DNA of 37,473 bases from Streptomyces sp. I05A-00742. GTDB taxonomy: Bacteria > Actinomycetota > Actinomycetes > Streptomycetales > Streptomycetaceae. The notes below the pieces were generated by a model, which was not told the DNA's origin, made no database searches, and saw only the letters and a list, made by a program, of their open reading frames with translations. Positions 24,796-33,074 of this stretch are shown here, one piece after another (the first letter of the stretch is position 1; each line of letters begins with the position of its first letter). The translations under genes were made by a program, and so were the position numbers. The DNA lies in the NCBI RefSeq assembly GCF_013055795.1, contig NZ_JABETO010000044.1, forward strand, positions 1 through 37,473. Reading direction: 5' to 3'.

Positions 24796-26460
24796 ATGAC
24801 CGGTCAGGGCCGGGGCAAGGACCCCCGCAGGCCGTTCGAGCGTGCACCGGTGCCGGACTTCATCCACGTCTCCCACGAACAGTTATGGGCGATGATCGAG
24901 CACGCCGACGCCGGCAAGATCGATCAGGTCGCCAAAAAACTGCACGAGGCCGCCAACACGATCAGAGAGATCGGCACGGACCTCAAGGAGCACGCGGGCA
25001 AGGTCGACATACGGAGCGAGGGCGGCACCGCTTTCCACACCTGGGGCGCCGACATGGGCAACGCGACGGTCCGGCTGGCCGACTACAGCGAGAAGGCGGG
25101 CGACTGGCTGGCGCACGCCGCCAACACACTCAGGGCTGTGAAGACCGAGATGCCGCCGGTGCCGACGGCGGCGAAGGCGACCCTGGAGCAGTTCGACAAG
25201 CTGTACCCGGGATTTCGCGACAACCCTCTGCTGTTCAACAACGAAGCCGTCTCGAAGCTCAACCGTGGTGGCCCGAGCACGTTCCAGGTGGCTGCCGCGG
25301 CGAAGGAGATCGCCGAGGGGCACAAGGAAGCGGCCGGCGCGATGCGGAAGCTGGCCAATCAGTACAACGACTCGGGGGAGGAGATTTCGGGGGCCACGCG
25401 GCCGAACTTCCCGCCGATGCCGGGGGTGATGATGCCGGAGGCGCCGGAGATCTCGCCCGAGCACATCACTCTTGACAGGGCGGGTGGGGGCGTCGGCGGT
25501 GGCTCCTCGGCCGCCTTCGGAGCAGTGTCTCCGGGAGCGGACGCAGGCGGTTCGTCCTCCGTTCCGAGTCCGTCCGCTGCCGGAGGCGGAGGAGCGAGCA
25601 GTGGCTCGCCCGGTGGTGCTGCCTCTGTGCCGCACGTCGACAGGCCCGACTCCTCGACGAGAGTGGACGGCGGAGTGACCTACCCGCAGCCGCCGTCGGC
25701 CCCTACGGTCCCTGACGGAGGGCCCACTCCGACTTCGCCGGGTGGTGGTCCATCAGTGCCGCCTACCGGGCCCCTGGCTCCGCCGCACCTCCCATCGGGG
25801 CCCGTGCCCGGCCGCCCGCCGGCCTTTCCGTCTCGGCCGGGCCGAGTGCCGCCGTCACCGGAGCAGGGGGGCGGCCCGGCGACCAGAGGCTCTCGCCAGG
25901 GGCCGGTACTGCCGTCACCCGGTGGCGGCCCGGGCACCGGACGCATAGGTGCGCCTGCCCCTGGAACGCCCGGAGTGCCGCGCTCTCCTGGGACCGCCGA
26001 CATGCCACCCGTGGCCATGGGAGGTCCCGCCGACGGGGTGGTGGGGGGTCGGCCGACGCCCAGGGCTCCGGGGCAGACGCTGCCCGGGATGCCTCGGGGC
26101 ACCGTCATCGGAGCCGAGCCCGGAGCCACCGGAGCGGCCGGACAAGGGCACCCCGGCATGGGGTACGGTCCCGGCTTCGGCGGTATGCCGGGCGGCCCGA
26201 TGGGCGGTGGAGGTACCGGGCGAGCAGGCGGCCGTCGTCTGGTGTCCGAAGCCGGTGGGGTGGTGGGCAGCCGTGCGTCGCAGGGTGCCGTTGCCGACGG
26301 CAGCCCCTTCACGCAAGGAGGCACAGGGCTGTTGCGCAACTCCGGGGAGCAGGAACGTGGTCGTGGAACCGCCGAGGGCCGTCGCCCCGATCACCTGGTC
26401 GAGGAAAGGGAGTCATGGACGCAAGGGGAACAGGGAACCGTACCGCCCTTGGTCGAGTGA
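24796..26460 (+). CDS. Proline-rich WXG/PPE-like T7SS substrate or surface protein
   Basis: This 554-residue protein has a helical WXG-type N-terminal module at residues about 20-210 (HEQLWAMIEHADAGKID, then FHTWGADMGNATVRLADYS with Trp83). A long Pro/Gly/Ser-rich disordered region (about 220-520) follows, then a conserved-looking end RPDHLVEERESWTQGEQG plus PPLVE. The same architecture and C-terminal motif recur in Streptomyces ESX-like loci, as I recall. ATG 24796 is preferred over 24775 because it follows the upstream stop by one base and has GGCGAAGGCGG upstream. Codon 30 (24883-24885) is TTA. The mycosin gene starts immediately after its stop, making it a candidate substrate or partner of that protease. 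Confidence 0.75.
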   Translation: MTGQGRGKDPRRPFERAPVPDFIHVSHEQLWAMIEHADAGKIDQVAKKLHEAANTIREIGTDLKEHAGKVDIRSEGGTAFHTWGADMGNATVRLADYSEKAGDWLAHAANTLRAVKTEMPPVPTAAKATLEQFDKLYPGFRDNPLLFNNEAVSKLNRGGPSTFQVAAAAKEIAEGHKEAAGAMRKLANQYNDSGEEISGATRPNFPPMPGVMMPEAPEISPEHITLDRAGGGVGGGSSAAFGAVSPGADAGGSSSVPSPSAAGGGGASSGSPGGAASVPHVDRPDSSTRVDGGVTYPQPPSAPTVPDGGPTPTSPGGGPSVPPTGPLAPPHLPSGPVPGRPPAFPSRPGRVPPSPEQGGGPATRGSRQGPVLPSPGGGPGTGRIGAPAPGTPGVPRSPGTADMPPVAMGGPADGVVGGRPTPRAPGQTLPGMPRGTVIGAEPGATGAAGQGHPGMGYGPGFGGMPGGPMGGGGTGRAGGRRLVSEAGGVVGSRASQGAVADGSPFTQGGTGLLRNSGEQERGRGTAEGRRPDHLVEERESWTQGEQGTVPPLVE

Positions 26461-27744
26461 GTGCCTGACGGCATGAGGGCACGTACGGGAGTGGGTGAAG
26501 GCGGGCGCCGAAGCCGTTGGGCCGGTGCTCTGAGTGGCGTTGCGCTGCCCTGCCTCCTGATGATCGGCGCAGCACCGGCGCACGCGGACACCATCCGTGA
26601 TCGGCAGTGGTACCTGGACGGCATGCATGCCGAGGAGATGTGGAAGGCCAGTACGGGGACCGGTGTGACGGTGGCCGTCGTCGACACCGGTGTCGACGAC
26701 GGGCTGCCGGACCTTCGCGGACAGGTCCTTCCGGGCAAGGACTTCCTCGGCTCGAAGAGGGACGGCCGGACGGATACCCAGGGGCACGGCACTCTCATTT
26801 CGGTACTCATCGCCGGAACCGGTAAGGGTTTCGGCGGCACCGGGGCCATGGGCCTCGCCCCCGGCACCAAGATCCTGCCCCTGCGTGTCATGAGCAATGA
26901 GGGCGAGTGGGCGGCTGAGAAGCCGGCCATGGTGGAGGCCATCCGTTATGCGGCGAACTCTGAAGCAAAGATCATTAATATCTCGATCGGAGCCTTGGGA
27001 ACAAGCCCGGAACTGGACAGGGCGGTCCAGTACGCGGTGTCCAAGGGCAAGTTGATTTTTGCTTCGTCCGGCAACGAGGGCCAGAAAGGCAATCCGACCC
27101 TCTATCCGGCTGCCATTCCCGGTGTGGTGGCAGTGAGTGCCATCGACAAGGAAGCCAGAGTGACGGCCGAATCTTCGCGCGGCAGGCATGTGTCCTTGGC
27201 TGCCCCCGGTGACGACCTGGTCACCAGTTGCCTGGGGGGAACGGGAATCTGTCGGAGCCATGGCACCAGCGGTGCCAGCGCCCTCGCCTCCGCCTCCGCC
27301 GCCCTCCTCTGGTCCGCCCACCCCGGCTGGACGGCCAACCAGGTCCTTCGCGTCCTCATCAACACGGCGGGCGGCCCGAAGAGCGGCGCCAAGCGCACCG
27401 ATCTCATCGGGTACGGCGTGGTCCGGCCGCGGATCGCTCTCAAGGACCCGGGCGACCCCGGGCCCGCCGACACCAACCCGTTGACCGGGGCGCCGAGTTC
27501 CGGGTCAGCCGCCAGACCGGTACCGCGACGACCGGACACCAAGCCCGGCAGCGGTTCCTCGGCGGAGCCCGCTGGGGAGCGGGCCGCCCAGCGGGATGAC
27601 GGCGGCGGAACCGACACCGCGGCCTGGGTCCTGCTGGGAGCGGGCGGCGTGCTGGTCGCCGGAGGAGCGGTGGCCGTTCCGGTGGCGATGGCCCGTCGGC
27701 GGCGGAAAACTGCGGCGGGAGCCACACCCCCGGGATTTGGATGA
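26461..27744 (+). CDS. Type VII secretion-associated serine protease (mycosin, MycP-like)
   Basis: This 427-residue subtilase (S8) has a signal peptide (about residues 20-42, cleavage near AHA-DT). Catalytic Asp75 lies in VAVVDTGVDD, His109 in TQGHGT, Ser270 in SHGTSGAS, and the oxyanion Asn205 in SSGNEG. After a Pro/Ser-rich linker, a C-terminal membrane helix (about 386-408) ends in MARRRRK. This is the full MycP plan: membrane-tethered with the catalytic domain outside. Mycosins are needed for ESX secretion and process substrates. GTG 26461 follows the previous TGA directly, so expression is coupled. Unlike most MycP genes, no eccB/C/D/E genes lie next to it in this window. Confidence 0.9.
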   Translation: MPDGMRARTGVGEGGRRSRWAGALSGVALPCLLMIGAAPAHADTIRDRQWYLDGMHAEEMWKASTGTGVTVAVVDTGVDDGLPDLRGQVLPGKDFLGSKRDGRTDTQGHGTLISVLIAGTGKGFGGTGAMGLAPGTKILPLRVMSNEGEWAAEKPAMVEAIRYAANSEAKIINISIGALGTSPELDRAVQYAVSKGKLIFASSGNEGQKGNPTLYPAAIPGVVAVSAIDKEARVTAESSRGRHVSLAAPGDDLVTSCLGGTGICRSHGTSGASALASASAALLWSAHPGWTANQVLRVLINTAGGPKSGAKRTDLIGYGVVRPRIALKDPGDPGPADTNPLTGAPSSGSAARPVPRRPDTKPGSGSSAEPAGERAAQRDDGGGTDTAAWVLLGAGGVLVAGGAVAVPVAMARRRRKTAAGATPPGFG

Positions 27745-27784
27745 GGGCATTCGACGACACGGTCTGCGTTCCGGCGTTGCTCTC

Positions 27785-27807
27785 GTCAGGCGCCGGGACG
27801 GCCTGAC
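27785..27807. terminator. Weak hairpin between mycosin and kinase genes
   Basis: GTCAGGC (27785-27791) pairs with GCCTGAC (27801-27807). It is short and has no U tract, but it lies in the convergent 153-bp gap where bidirectional termination is expected. Confidence 0.3.
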
Positions 27808-27897
27808 CCCGATGTCGATCTGACTCCCCGGTATGAATCCGAATTCTGGTCGTCGAGCGCTCCGTTGAGTTAAGAGGCAAGGTGCGCCCGGCCGCAC

Positions 27898-30045
27898 TCA
27901 CACCACCGGCATGGCTCTCAGGGTTCCGCTGCCCGAGAGGAACATCCGGTTGCCCGAGCCCACGAGCCAGGGGGTGACGGGGTTGCGCCAGGCGTAGGGC
28001 CAGAGGGGCTTCTTGGTTTCCTTGTCGAGGGTGAGGACGCCGGGGGTGGAGCCGCCGGTGAGGATCCAGAGGGTTCGGCCCTGGAGGGCGGGTGGGGAGA
28101 GCGGGGGGTGGGACCTGTCGTCGAGGGTGTAGGTCCAGTCGACGGTTCCCTTACGGCGGCTGACGCGGACGAGGCGGGAGCCGTCCGTGGCGTAGAGGTA
28201 GGGGCCGTCGACGGCGGGGGCGGACCAGCCGCCGAAGGCGGCTTGGCTGGTGATGGTGGGGCTGACGCGGAAGGAGTCCGAGGGGAGGGACCAGAGCTTC
28301 TTGCCGTCGCTCAGGCGGTGGGCGGCCAGGGTCTTGCCTCCGGCGTAGACCGTGTCGTCGCGGACGGCGGGGAGGAGGGCGTCCAAGCCTTGCGGCCGCT
28401 GGGCCACCTTCCAGGCCTCGTGGCCCGTGCGGGTGTCCAGGGCGAGAAGGGTGCCGTTCTTGGCGTAGACGACGAGGCGGTCCTTGGCCGCGACGGCCAG
28501 GGCGCCCTCGGAGCCGGACGGTCCCTTGTCGGGGTGCGGGTGGGTCCAACGGACCTTGCGGGTGCGGAGGTCGAAGGCGCAGACGCTGGTCACGTGGAGG
28601 TCCGAGGCGCCGTTCGCGTAGTACACCGCGTCGTTGTCCATCGCGAGGACGTACTTCGCGTCCGCGGGTTCGGACCACTGTGCGATGCCTGTGGCGGGGT
28701 CCAGGCCGACGAGCCGGCCGTCCTTGTCGGCGGTCACCACGAGGCCGGGGCGGCCCGCGAAGCGGCCCATGGGGTCGGCCTTGAACTGCCACTCCTGGCT
28801 CCCGTCCTGCACCTTGTAGGCGGCGATGCCGTCCATGGTCATGGCGACGAGGAGGTCGCGCTGGGGGAGGGGGGCGGGAGCGAAGGAGATCGTGTTGACG
28901 GGGCCCCAGAGTTCCGCCGGGGCGCGGCCCTCCTCGTACTGGCCGGGGGCGAGCGGCTTCGCGTCCCAGGGCTGCGGCGGGGGAGCGGGGTCGCCCTTCG
29001 CGTCCGCCTTCGCCGCCGCCTTCGCCGAGCCGCCCCCGTCGCGGAGGTACCACCACGCCCCCGCACTGCCCGCGGCGGCCACGGTGACGCCGCCGGCCGC
29101 GAGGGCGGTGACGAAGCGGCGGCGGGAGGGGCCGGGGGAGTCCTGAACGGCCGTCGTGGTGAGGGTGGCGAGCTTCTTGGCGTCGGATTCGCGTCGGGTG
29201 ACGTCGGCGGCGAGGGGGCCGCGGCGCCAGACGCGGTCGGCGCCCCTGGGGGGTGCCATCGCGGTGGTGATCAGGGCGGGCTGCGGGCGGTGCTCGGGCT
29301 CCCGGGCCAGGCAGGGCGCGATCAGGGCGTGCAGCGGCTCGGACAGCCCTCGGAGGTCGGGCTCGCCGTGGACGACCTGGTACTGCACCGCCGCCACGTC
29401 CGTGCCGTCGTAGGCCCGGCGGCCGGTGGCCGCGAAGGCGAGGACGGCGCCGAGCGAGAACACGTCGCCGGGCGGGCCGACGCGCCGGCCGAGCACCTGC
29501 TCGGGAGCGCCGTAACCGGGGGTGACGGGGTTGGTGCCGGTCGTGGTGAGGGTGAGGCCGTGTTCGGGGCGGGCGATGCCGAAGTCGATGACGCGGGGGC
29601 CCGCGGAGGTCAGGACGATGTTGGACGGCTTGATGTCGCGGTGGACCAGGCCGGCGGCGTGGATGTCCTGGAGCGTGCGGGCCAGCGCGGCACCGAGGGC
29701 CCGTACGCCCGACTCGTCGAACGGCCCGTGCAGCTCGACGGCTTCGGTCAGCGTGGGCCCGGCCAGGAACTCGGTCGCGATCCACGGCCGCCCGCCCTCC
29801 GTCAGGGCCCCGAGCACCCGCGCGACGCCGGGGCTCGTCACCGCCTGGGCCGCCTGCGCCTCGCGGACGAAGCGCTGCGCCAGGTGCGGGTCGTGCGCCA
29901 TCTCCGGGTGCAGGACCTTGACGGCGGCCGTGCTCCCGTCGGCGTCCCGGCCGAGGTAGACCTTGCCCATGCCGCCCGCGCCGAGCACGCCGACGAGACG
30001 GTAGGGACCGAGGCGGAGGGGGTCACCGGTGGTGAGGGGATCCAT
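27898..30045 (-). CDS. Transmembrane Ser/Thr protein kinase with extracellular PQQ-repeat (beta-propeller) domain
   Basis: This 715-residue Hanks-type kinase has a Gly loop LGAGGMGKV, Lys43 in AAVKVL, HRDIKPSN with catalytic Asp137, DFG at 154-156, and an activation segment up to GYGAPEQVLG. A juxtamembrane linker leads to one helix at about 311-334 (TALAAGGVTVAAAGSAGAWW). Residues about 380-715 are PQQ/YVTN-type repeats (for example GLDPATGIAQWSEPADAKY, LLALDTRTGHEAWKVAQ), predicted to form an extracytoplasmic propeller sensing a cell-wall or small ligand. ATG at 30045 is chosen from the domain start; the upstream extension is low complexity. It converges on the ESX-like cluster, though a functional link is only inferred. 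Confidence 0.92.
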   Translation of the reverse strand: MDPLTTGDPLRLGPYRLVGVLGAGGMGKVYLGRDADGSTAAVKVLHPEMAHDPHLAQRFVREAQAAQAVTSPGVARVLGALTEGGRPWIATEFLAGPTLTEAVELHGPFDESGVRALGAALARTLQDIHAAGLVHRDIKPSNIVLTSAGPRVIDFGIARPEHGLTLTTTGTNPVTPGYGAPEQVLGRRVGPPGDVFSLGAVLAFAATGRRAYDGTDVAAVQYQVVHGEPDLRGLSEPLHALIAPCLAREPEHRPQPALITTAMAPPRGADRVWRRGPLAADVTRRESDAKKLATLTTTAVQDSPGPSRRRFVTALAAGGVTVAAAGSAGAWWYLRDGGGSAKAAAKADAKGDPAPPPQPWDAKPLAPGQYEEGRAPAELWGPVNTISFAPAPLPQRDLLVAMTMDGIAAYKVQDGSQEWQFKADPMGRFAGRPGLVVTADKDGRLVGLDPATGIAQWSEPADAKYVLAMDNDAVYYANGASDLHVTSVCAFDLRTRKVRWTHPHPDKGPSGSEGALAVAAKDRLVVYAKNGTLLALDTRTGHEAWKVAQRPQGLDALLPAVRDDTVYAGGKTLAAHRLSDGKKLWSLPSDSFRVSPTITSQAAFGGWSAPAVDGPYLYATDGSRLVRVSRRKGTVDWTYTLDDRSHPPLSPPALQGRTLWILTGGSTPGVLTLDKETKKPLWPYAWRNPVTPWLVGSGNRMFLSGSGTLRAMPVV

Positions 30046-30400
30046 GGAGTGCCGGGCCTGTTCGAGCGGGGAGGCGCCCGGGGAGGCGCCACTTGACCGG
30101 CTGATTCTCCCGTTGCCCTGCCGGGCGGTGACAGGCGGGGCCCTTTTCGGCCACACGGGCGGGAGTTGAAGATCATCTTCCGGTGGGCGTGCCGGGTGTT
30201 CTGCGCCTGTCGGCCTCGTTTCTCATTCCTCGGAATGCGATCTGCCTCCCGCTCGCCCGCGATGCGTCCATTGCCGCCCAAGTGCCCTGCCGGAACGAGC
30301 AGTCGGCGTCCAGCTCGCGTACAGCACCGGAATTCGCGAACGCGTTCGCCGAGTTGACGCGCCGAGCGCCTGCTCGGCAGGCCGGACGAGGCGGGGCCGC
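30046..30400. other. 355-bp region upstream of the kinase gene, two palindromes
   Basis: No gene is supported. It contains GAAGATCATCTTC (30168-30180) and GCGAACGCGTTCGC (30336-30349), both perfect palindromes, plus an overlapping TTCGCGAA (30333-30340). The first lies about 125 bp before the kinase start and is the better operator candidate. No hexamer promoter is obvious. Confidence 0.4.
30168..30180. promoter_or_regulatory. Perfect palindrome, operator candidate upstream of the kinase gene
   Basis: GAAGATCATCTTC is symmetric around its central base pair and AT-rich compared with its surroundings, as expected for a protein-binding site rather than a terminator. Confidence 0.35.
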
Positions 30401-30751
30401 TCAGCCCGCGATCGACAGGACGACCATCCACGTCGCCATCAGCATCATGATCGCGAGCATCCAGGCGGCCGGGGCCAGTTCGCGCCGGGAGGCCAGGCCC
30501 CAGGTGCCGAGGGCGCCGGCCGTCGGGGCGGCGATGATCGGGGTCCACGCCACGGCGTTCTGGCCCGCGACGGTGCAGATCATCCTCGTGTCGCCGGTGT
30601 CGCAGCCGTCGCTCGCCATCACGCCGAGGGGCAGGAATATGAAGGTGGCCCCGGCGAAGATCCACAGGGCCGCGCCGCCGAGGACCTTCAGGAAGACCGT
30701 GCCGGCGGAGGACGCCCTGGTCGGCTGCTGCTGGAGGTTGGCTGGTGTCAT
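30401..30751 (-). CDS. Small integral membrane protein, 116 aa
   Basis: A protein with about three to four hydrophobic helices: VFLKVLGGAALWIFAGATFI, the segment around NAVAWTPIIAAPTAGALGTW, and AAWMLAIMMLMATWMVVLSI at the C-terminus. A loop with two Cys (DGCDTGDTRMICTV) between the first two helices probably faces outside and could form a disulfide. No family is recognised. ATG at 30751 is preferred because the upstream frame reads through the promoter and tRNA region. Confidence 0.65.
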   Translation of the reverse strand: MTPANLQQQPTRASSAGTVFLKVLGGAALWIFAGATFIFLPLGVMASDGCDTGDTRMICTVAGQNAVAWTPIIAAPTAGALGTWGLASRRELAPAAWMLAIMMLMATWMVVLSIAG

Positions 30752-30847
30752 GGCCGTCACGCTATGACCGGGGGTCGCGCACGGACATCCGTACGACCGC
30801 TCGATGGCGGGAGCGGGTGTCTGAGTACGGGTACTCAGGCGGAGAAG

Positions 30848-30919
30848 AGGCCGTGGCGGGAATCGAACCCGCGTAACTCGCTTTGCAGGCGAGTCCCTGA
30901 ACCACTCGGGCACACGGCC
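30848..30919 (-). tRNA. tRNA-Cys (GCA)
   Basis: Read on the minus strand, the 7-bp acceptor stem GGCCGTG/CACGGCC closes a 72-nt cloverleaf with T-loop GGTTCGATTCC and anticodon stem-loop CTCGC-CTGCAAA-GCGAG, giving anticodon GCA. The discriminator base is U73, the identity element of tRNA-Cys. The 3' CCA is not encoded, as is usual in many actinobacterial tRNA genes. No integrase or duplicated 3' end is visible, so it is not an occupied integration site here. Confidence 0.96.
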
Positions 30920-31008
30920 GTGTCGTGCTGTCCCTCACGACCGTAGAAGGCCAAGGGGTGTTGGATCAACGGTTGGCGCGGTGGTGCCACAGGACGGACA
31001 TACGCCGT

Positions 31009-31926
31009 TCACGAGGGGGCGTCACGCCGGCCGGTGGCGAGGAAGTCCTCGACGAGGGGGCGGAACATCTCCGGTTCGTCGACCCAGGGGTAGTGCCCGA
31101 CCCCGTAGAGCGTCCGCACCTGGGGGTGGGAGGCGGCGGGGAAGGAGGCGGCGACCACTTCGCCGGCGCGGACGCCGGTGACGGCGTCGCGGTCGCCGGT
31201 GATGACGAGGAGCGGGAAGGTGGCGGCGCGGAGGTGCTCAAGGAGGGCGCGGCGGGCGGGTTCGTCCACGCCCTGCCAGAAGGCGATGCGGGGGACGGGG
31301 TGGAGCTGGCCGTCCTCGGTGGCGGCGTGCTCCTGCTGGGGGGCGTCCCAGCGGCCGTACGCCATGGGGGCGGCGCGCCGGAGGAGGGAGCGGGCCTCGG
31401 TGAAGTCGTGGGTGTCCGCGAGGGAGTGGACGGCGACGTAGGCGTCCACCCACCAGTCCTCCGTGGCGCGCGACTCGAAGATCTCCTCGGCGTCGGTGGG
31501 CAGTTTGCCCTGGAGGCGGGAGCCCGGGGCGACGAGGACGAGGTGGCTGACGCGGTGCGGGTAGAGGGCGGCGTAGGCCTGGGCGGTGGCACAGCCCGCG
31601 TCGTGGGCCAGGAGGGCGAAGCGGTCGAGCCCGAGGTGGCCGCGGAGGGCCTCGACGTCCTCGGCGAGGGCCGGGAAGGCGTAGCCGCGGGGGTCGTCCG
31701 CGGCGGGGGAGTCGCCGGTGCCGCGGCTGTCGGGGACGACGAGGGTGTGCCGCGCGTCCAGGCCGCCGAGGTCGCCGAGGTAGGCCGCGTCGCGTCCGGG
31801 CCCGCCGGCGAGGCAGACGACCGGTGGGCCCGGGGCGTCGGTCTCGCGCGCCTCCAGCACCCGGTAGGTCAGTTCCGCCGCGTCGTACGAGACGTAGCGC
31901 GATGTGCGTGCTGCGTGAGGCGCCAT
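31009..31926 (-). CDS. Alpha/beta hydrolase with Asp at the nucleophile elbow
   Basis: This 305-residue soluble protein has an alpha/beta hydrolase fold: oxyanion-type VCLAGGPGRDAAYLGDLGG, strand VVPDSRGTGDS, nucleophile elbow LLAHDAGCATAQAYA, acid-bearing ITGDRDAVTG, and C-terminal catalytic His278 in YGVGHYPWVDEPEMF. Overall it looks like the proline iminopeptidase branch, but the elbow has Asp109 where a serine sits (GHSWGG-type). An aspartate nucleophile is characteristic of epoxide hydrolases and haloalkane dehalogenases. The substrate is unknown. ATG at 31926 has GGTGGA upstream. It is divergent from a LysR gene across a 6 x 11-bp repeat, so it is a likely target of that regulator. Confidence 0.85.
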   Translation of the reverse strand: MAPHAARTSRYVSYDAAELTYRVLEARETDAPGPPVVCLAGGPGRDAAYLGDLGGLDARHTLVVPDSRGTGDSPAADDPRGYAFPALAEDVEALRGHLGLDRFALLAHDAGCATAQAYAALYPHRVSHLVLVAPGSRLQGKLPTDAEEIFESRATEDWWVDAYVAVHSLADTHDFTEARSLLRRAAPMAYGRWDAPQQEHAATEDGQLHPVPRIAFWQGVDEPARRALLEHLRAATFPLLVITGDRDAVTGVRAGEVVAASFPAASHPQVRTLYGVGHYPWVDEPEMFRPLVEDFLATGRRDAPS

Positions 31927-31952
31927 ATGTCCACCATGCCCTAAATATTCGT

Positions 31953-32018
31953 TGATCCAGAGCTGATCCAGAACCGATCCGGAACCGATCCGGAACGGAT
32001 CCGGACCTGATCCAGAAG
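31953..32018. repeat. Six tandem 11-bp repeats in a divergent promoter region
   Basis: Six consecutive 11-mers follow the pattern N-GATCC(A/G)GA-(N)(N), for example TGATCCAGAAC and CGATCCGGAAC (two exact copies of the latter). They fill 66 bp, from about 27 bp upstream of the hydrolase start to about 40 bp before the -10 box of the LysR gene. The 11-bp period places every unit on nearly the same DNA face. Confidence 0.9.
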
Positions 32019-32057
32019 CCGTCTGCGCCGGATATGCCTGCTGCCCCAAATTCCGCT

Positions 32058-32063
32058 TATGAT
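32058..32063 (+). promoter_or_regulatory. -10 box TATGAT; LysR gene probably leaderless
   Basis: TATGAT matches the -10 consensus at five of six bases and ends 6 bp before GTG 32070. Transcription should start at or next to the start codon, and there is no ribosome binding site. No good -35 is visible, which fits an activator- or array-dependent promoter. Confidence 0.5.
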
Positions 32064-32069
32064 TCCGGC

Positions 32070-32975
32070 GTGTTCGACTCGCGGCACATCAAGACGTTCC
32101 ACGCGGTGGTCAAGGCCGGTTCGTACTCGGCGGCCGCGCGGGCGCTCGGCTACACCCAGCCCGCGATCACCCAGCAGATGAAGGCCCTGGAGCGGTCGGT
32201 CGGCACCCCGCTGTTCACCCGGATCGGGCGCGGAATGCGGCTGACCGAGGCGGGCGAGGCGCTGGCGCGGCACGCCGAGAGCATCCTGGACACGCTCACC
32301 GTGGCCCAGCAGCAGATGAGTTCGCTGACCCGGCTGCGGGCCGGACGGGTACGGGTCTGCGCCTTCCCCAGCGCGGGCGCCACCCTCGTCCCCGAGGCGC
32401 TGGCCCGGCTCGCGGCCGACCACCCCGGGGTACGGGTCGAGCTGCTGGAGGGCGAGCCGCCGGACTCGCTGCGGCGGCTGGTCCGCGGGGAGTGCGACAT
32501 CACCCTCGCCTTCACCTACCCCGGCCTGCACGACGAGGTGCCGGACGAGCTGGCGGAGATCCCGCTGCTGGAGGACCAGCTGACCGTGCTGCTGCCCGCC
32601 GGGCACCCGCTGGCCCGCCGCCGGGCCGTGGGTCTCGCGGACCTCGCCGACGAGCGGTGGATCGCCGGCTGCCTGCGCTGCCGCACCAACTTCCTGCACG
32701 AGTGCGCCGAGGTCGGCTTCGCGCCCGACATCGCCTTCACCACCGACGACAACCTGGTCGTGCAGTCGCTCGTCGCCGAGGGGCTGGGGGTGGCGATGAT
32801 GCCGGGGCTCGTGCTGTCGTTCCTGCGTCACGACCGGATCACCGGGCGGGCGCTCGACCCCGCGTCGCGCCGCCGCGTCTCGGCGTACGTCCTCCGCGAC
32901 CACCTCCGCGTCCCGGCCACGGCACTGGTCGTCGACGAGCTGAAGGCGGCGGCCGCGCGGCGCGTGGGGTGCTGA
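32070..32975 (+). CDS. LysR-family regulator (divergent from the hydrolase, upstream of the cysteine dioxygenase)
   Basis: This 301-residue LysR protein has its helix-turn-helix at residues 1-62 (IKTFHAVVKAGSYSAAARAL, TQPAITQQMKALERSVG, ending TEAGEAL). The effector domain has the classical GRVRVCAFPSAGATLVPEAL and LEDQLTVLLPAGHPLARRR. GTG 32070 is chosen over the in-frame ATG 32034 because TATGAT lies at the leaderless distance and LysR proteins begin with the VFDSRHIKTF-type segment. It could act on the divergent hydrolase, the downstream cysteine dioxygenase/YeiH unit, or both. In E. coli the LysR protein YeiE controls yeiH, a precedent for the second option. Confidence 0.88.
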   Translation: MFDSRHIKTFHAVVKAGSYSAAARALGYTQPAITQQMKALERSVGTPLFTRIGRGMRLTEAGEALARHAESILDTLTVAQQQMSSLTRLRAGRVRVCAFPSAGATLVPEALARLAADHPGVRVELLEGEPPDSLRRLVRGECDITLAFTYPGLHDEVPDELAEIPLLEDQLTVLLPAGHPLARRRAVGLADLADERWIAGCLRCRTNFLHECAEVGFAPDIAFTTDDNLVVQSLVAEGLGVAMMPGLVLSFLRHDRITGRALDPASRRRVSAYVLRDHLRVPATALVVDELKAAAARRVGC

Positions 32976-33074
32976 GGGCGGCCATCGCCCTGTCCCTCCT
33001 CCCGGTGTCCCGCGCGGCGCGTGGGAGCGATCCATAAGCGCAGCTTGGGACCCGGTCAACAAACTGTCGTTGGA

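Noticed and set aside
30183..30767. Plus-strand open frame over the small membrane protein
   Set aside because: It is opposite a minus-strand gene with clear membrane helices and has no codon bias or start signal of its own.
30848..30919. tRNA-Cys as an integration (att) site
   Set aside because: No integrase, excisionase or duplicated tRNA 3' end was found in the window.
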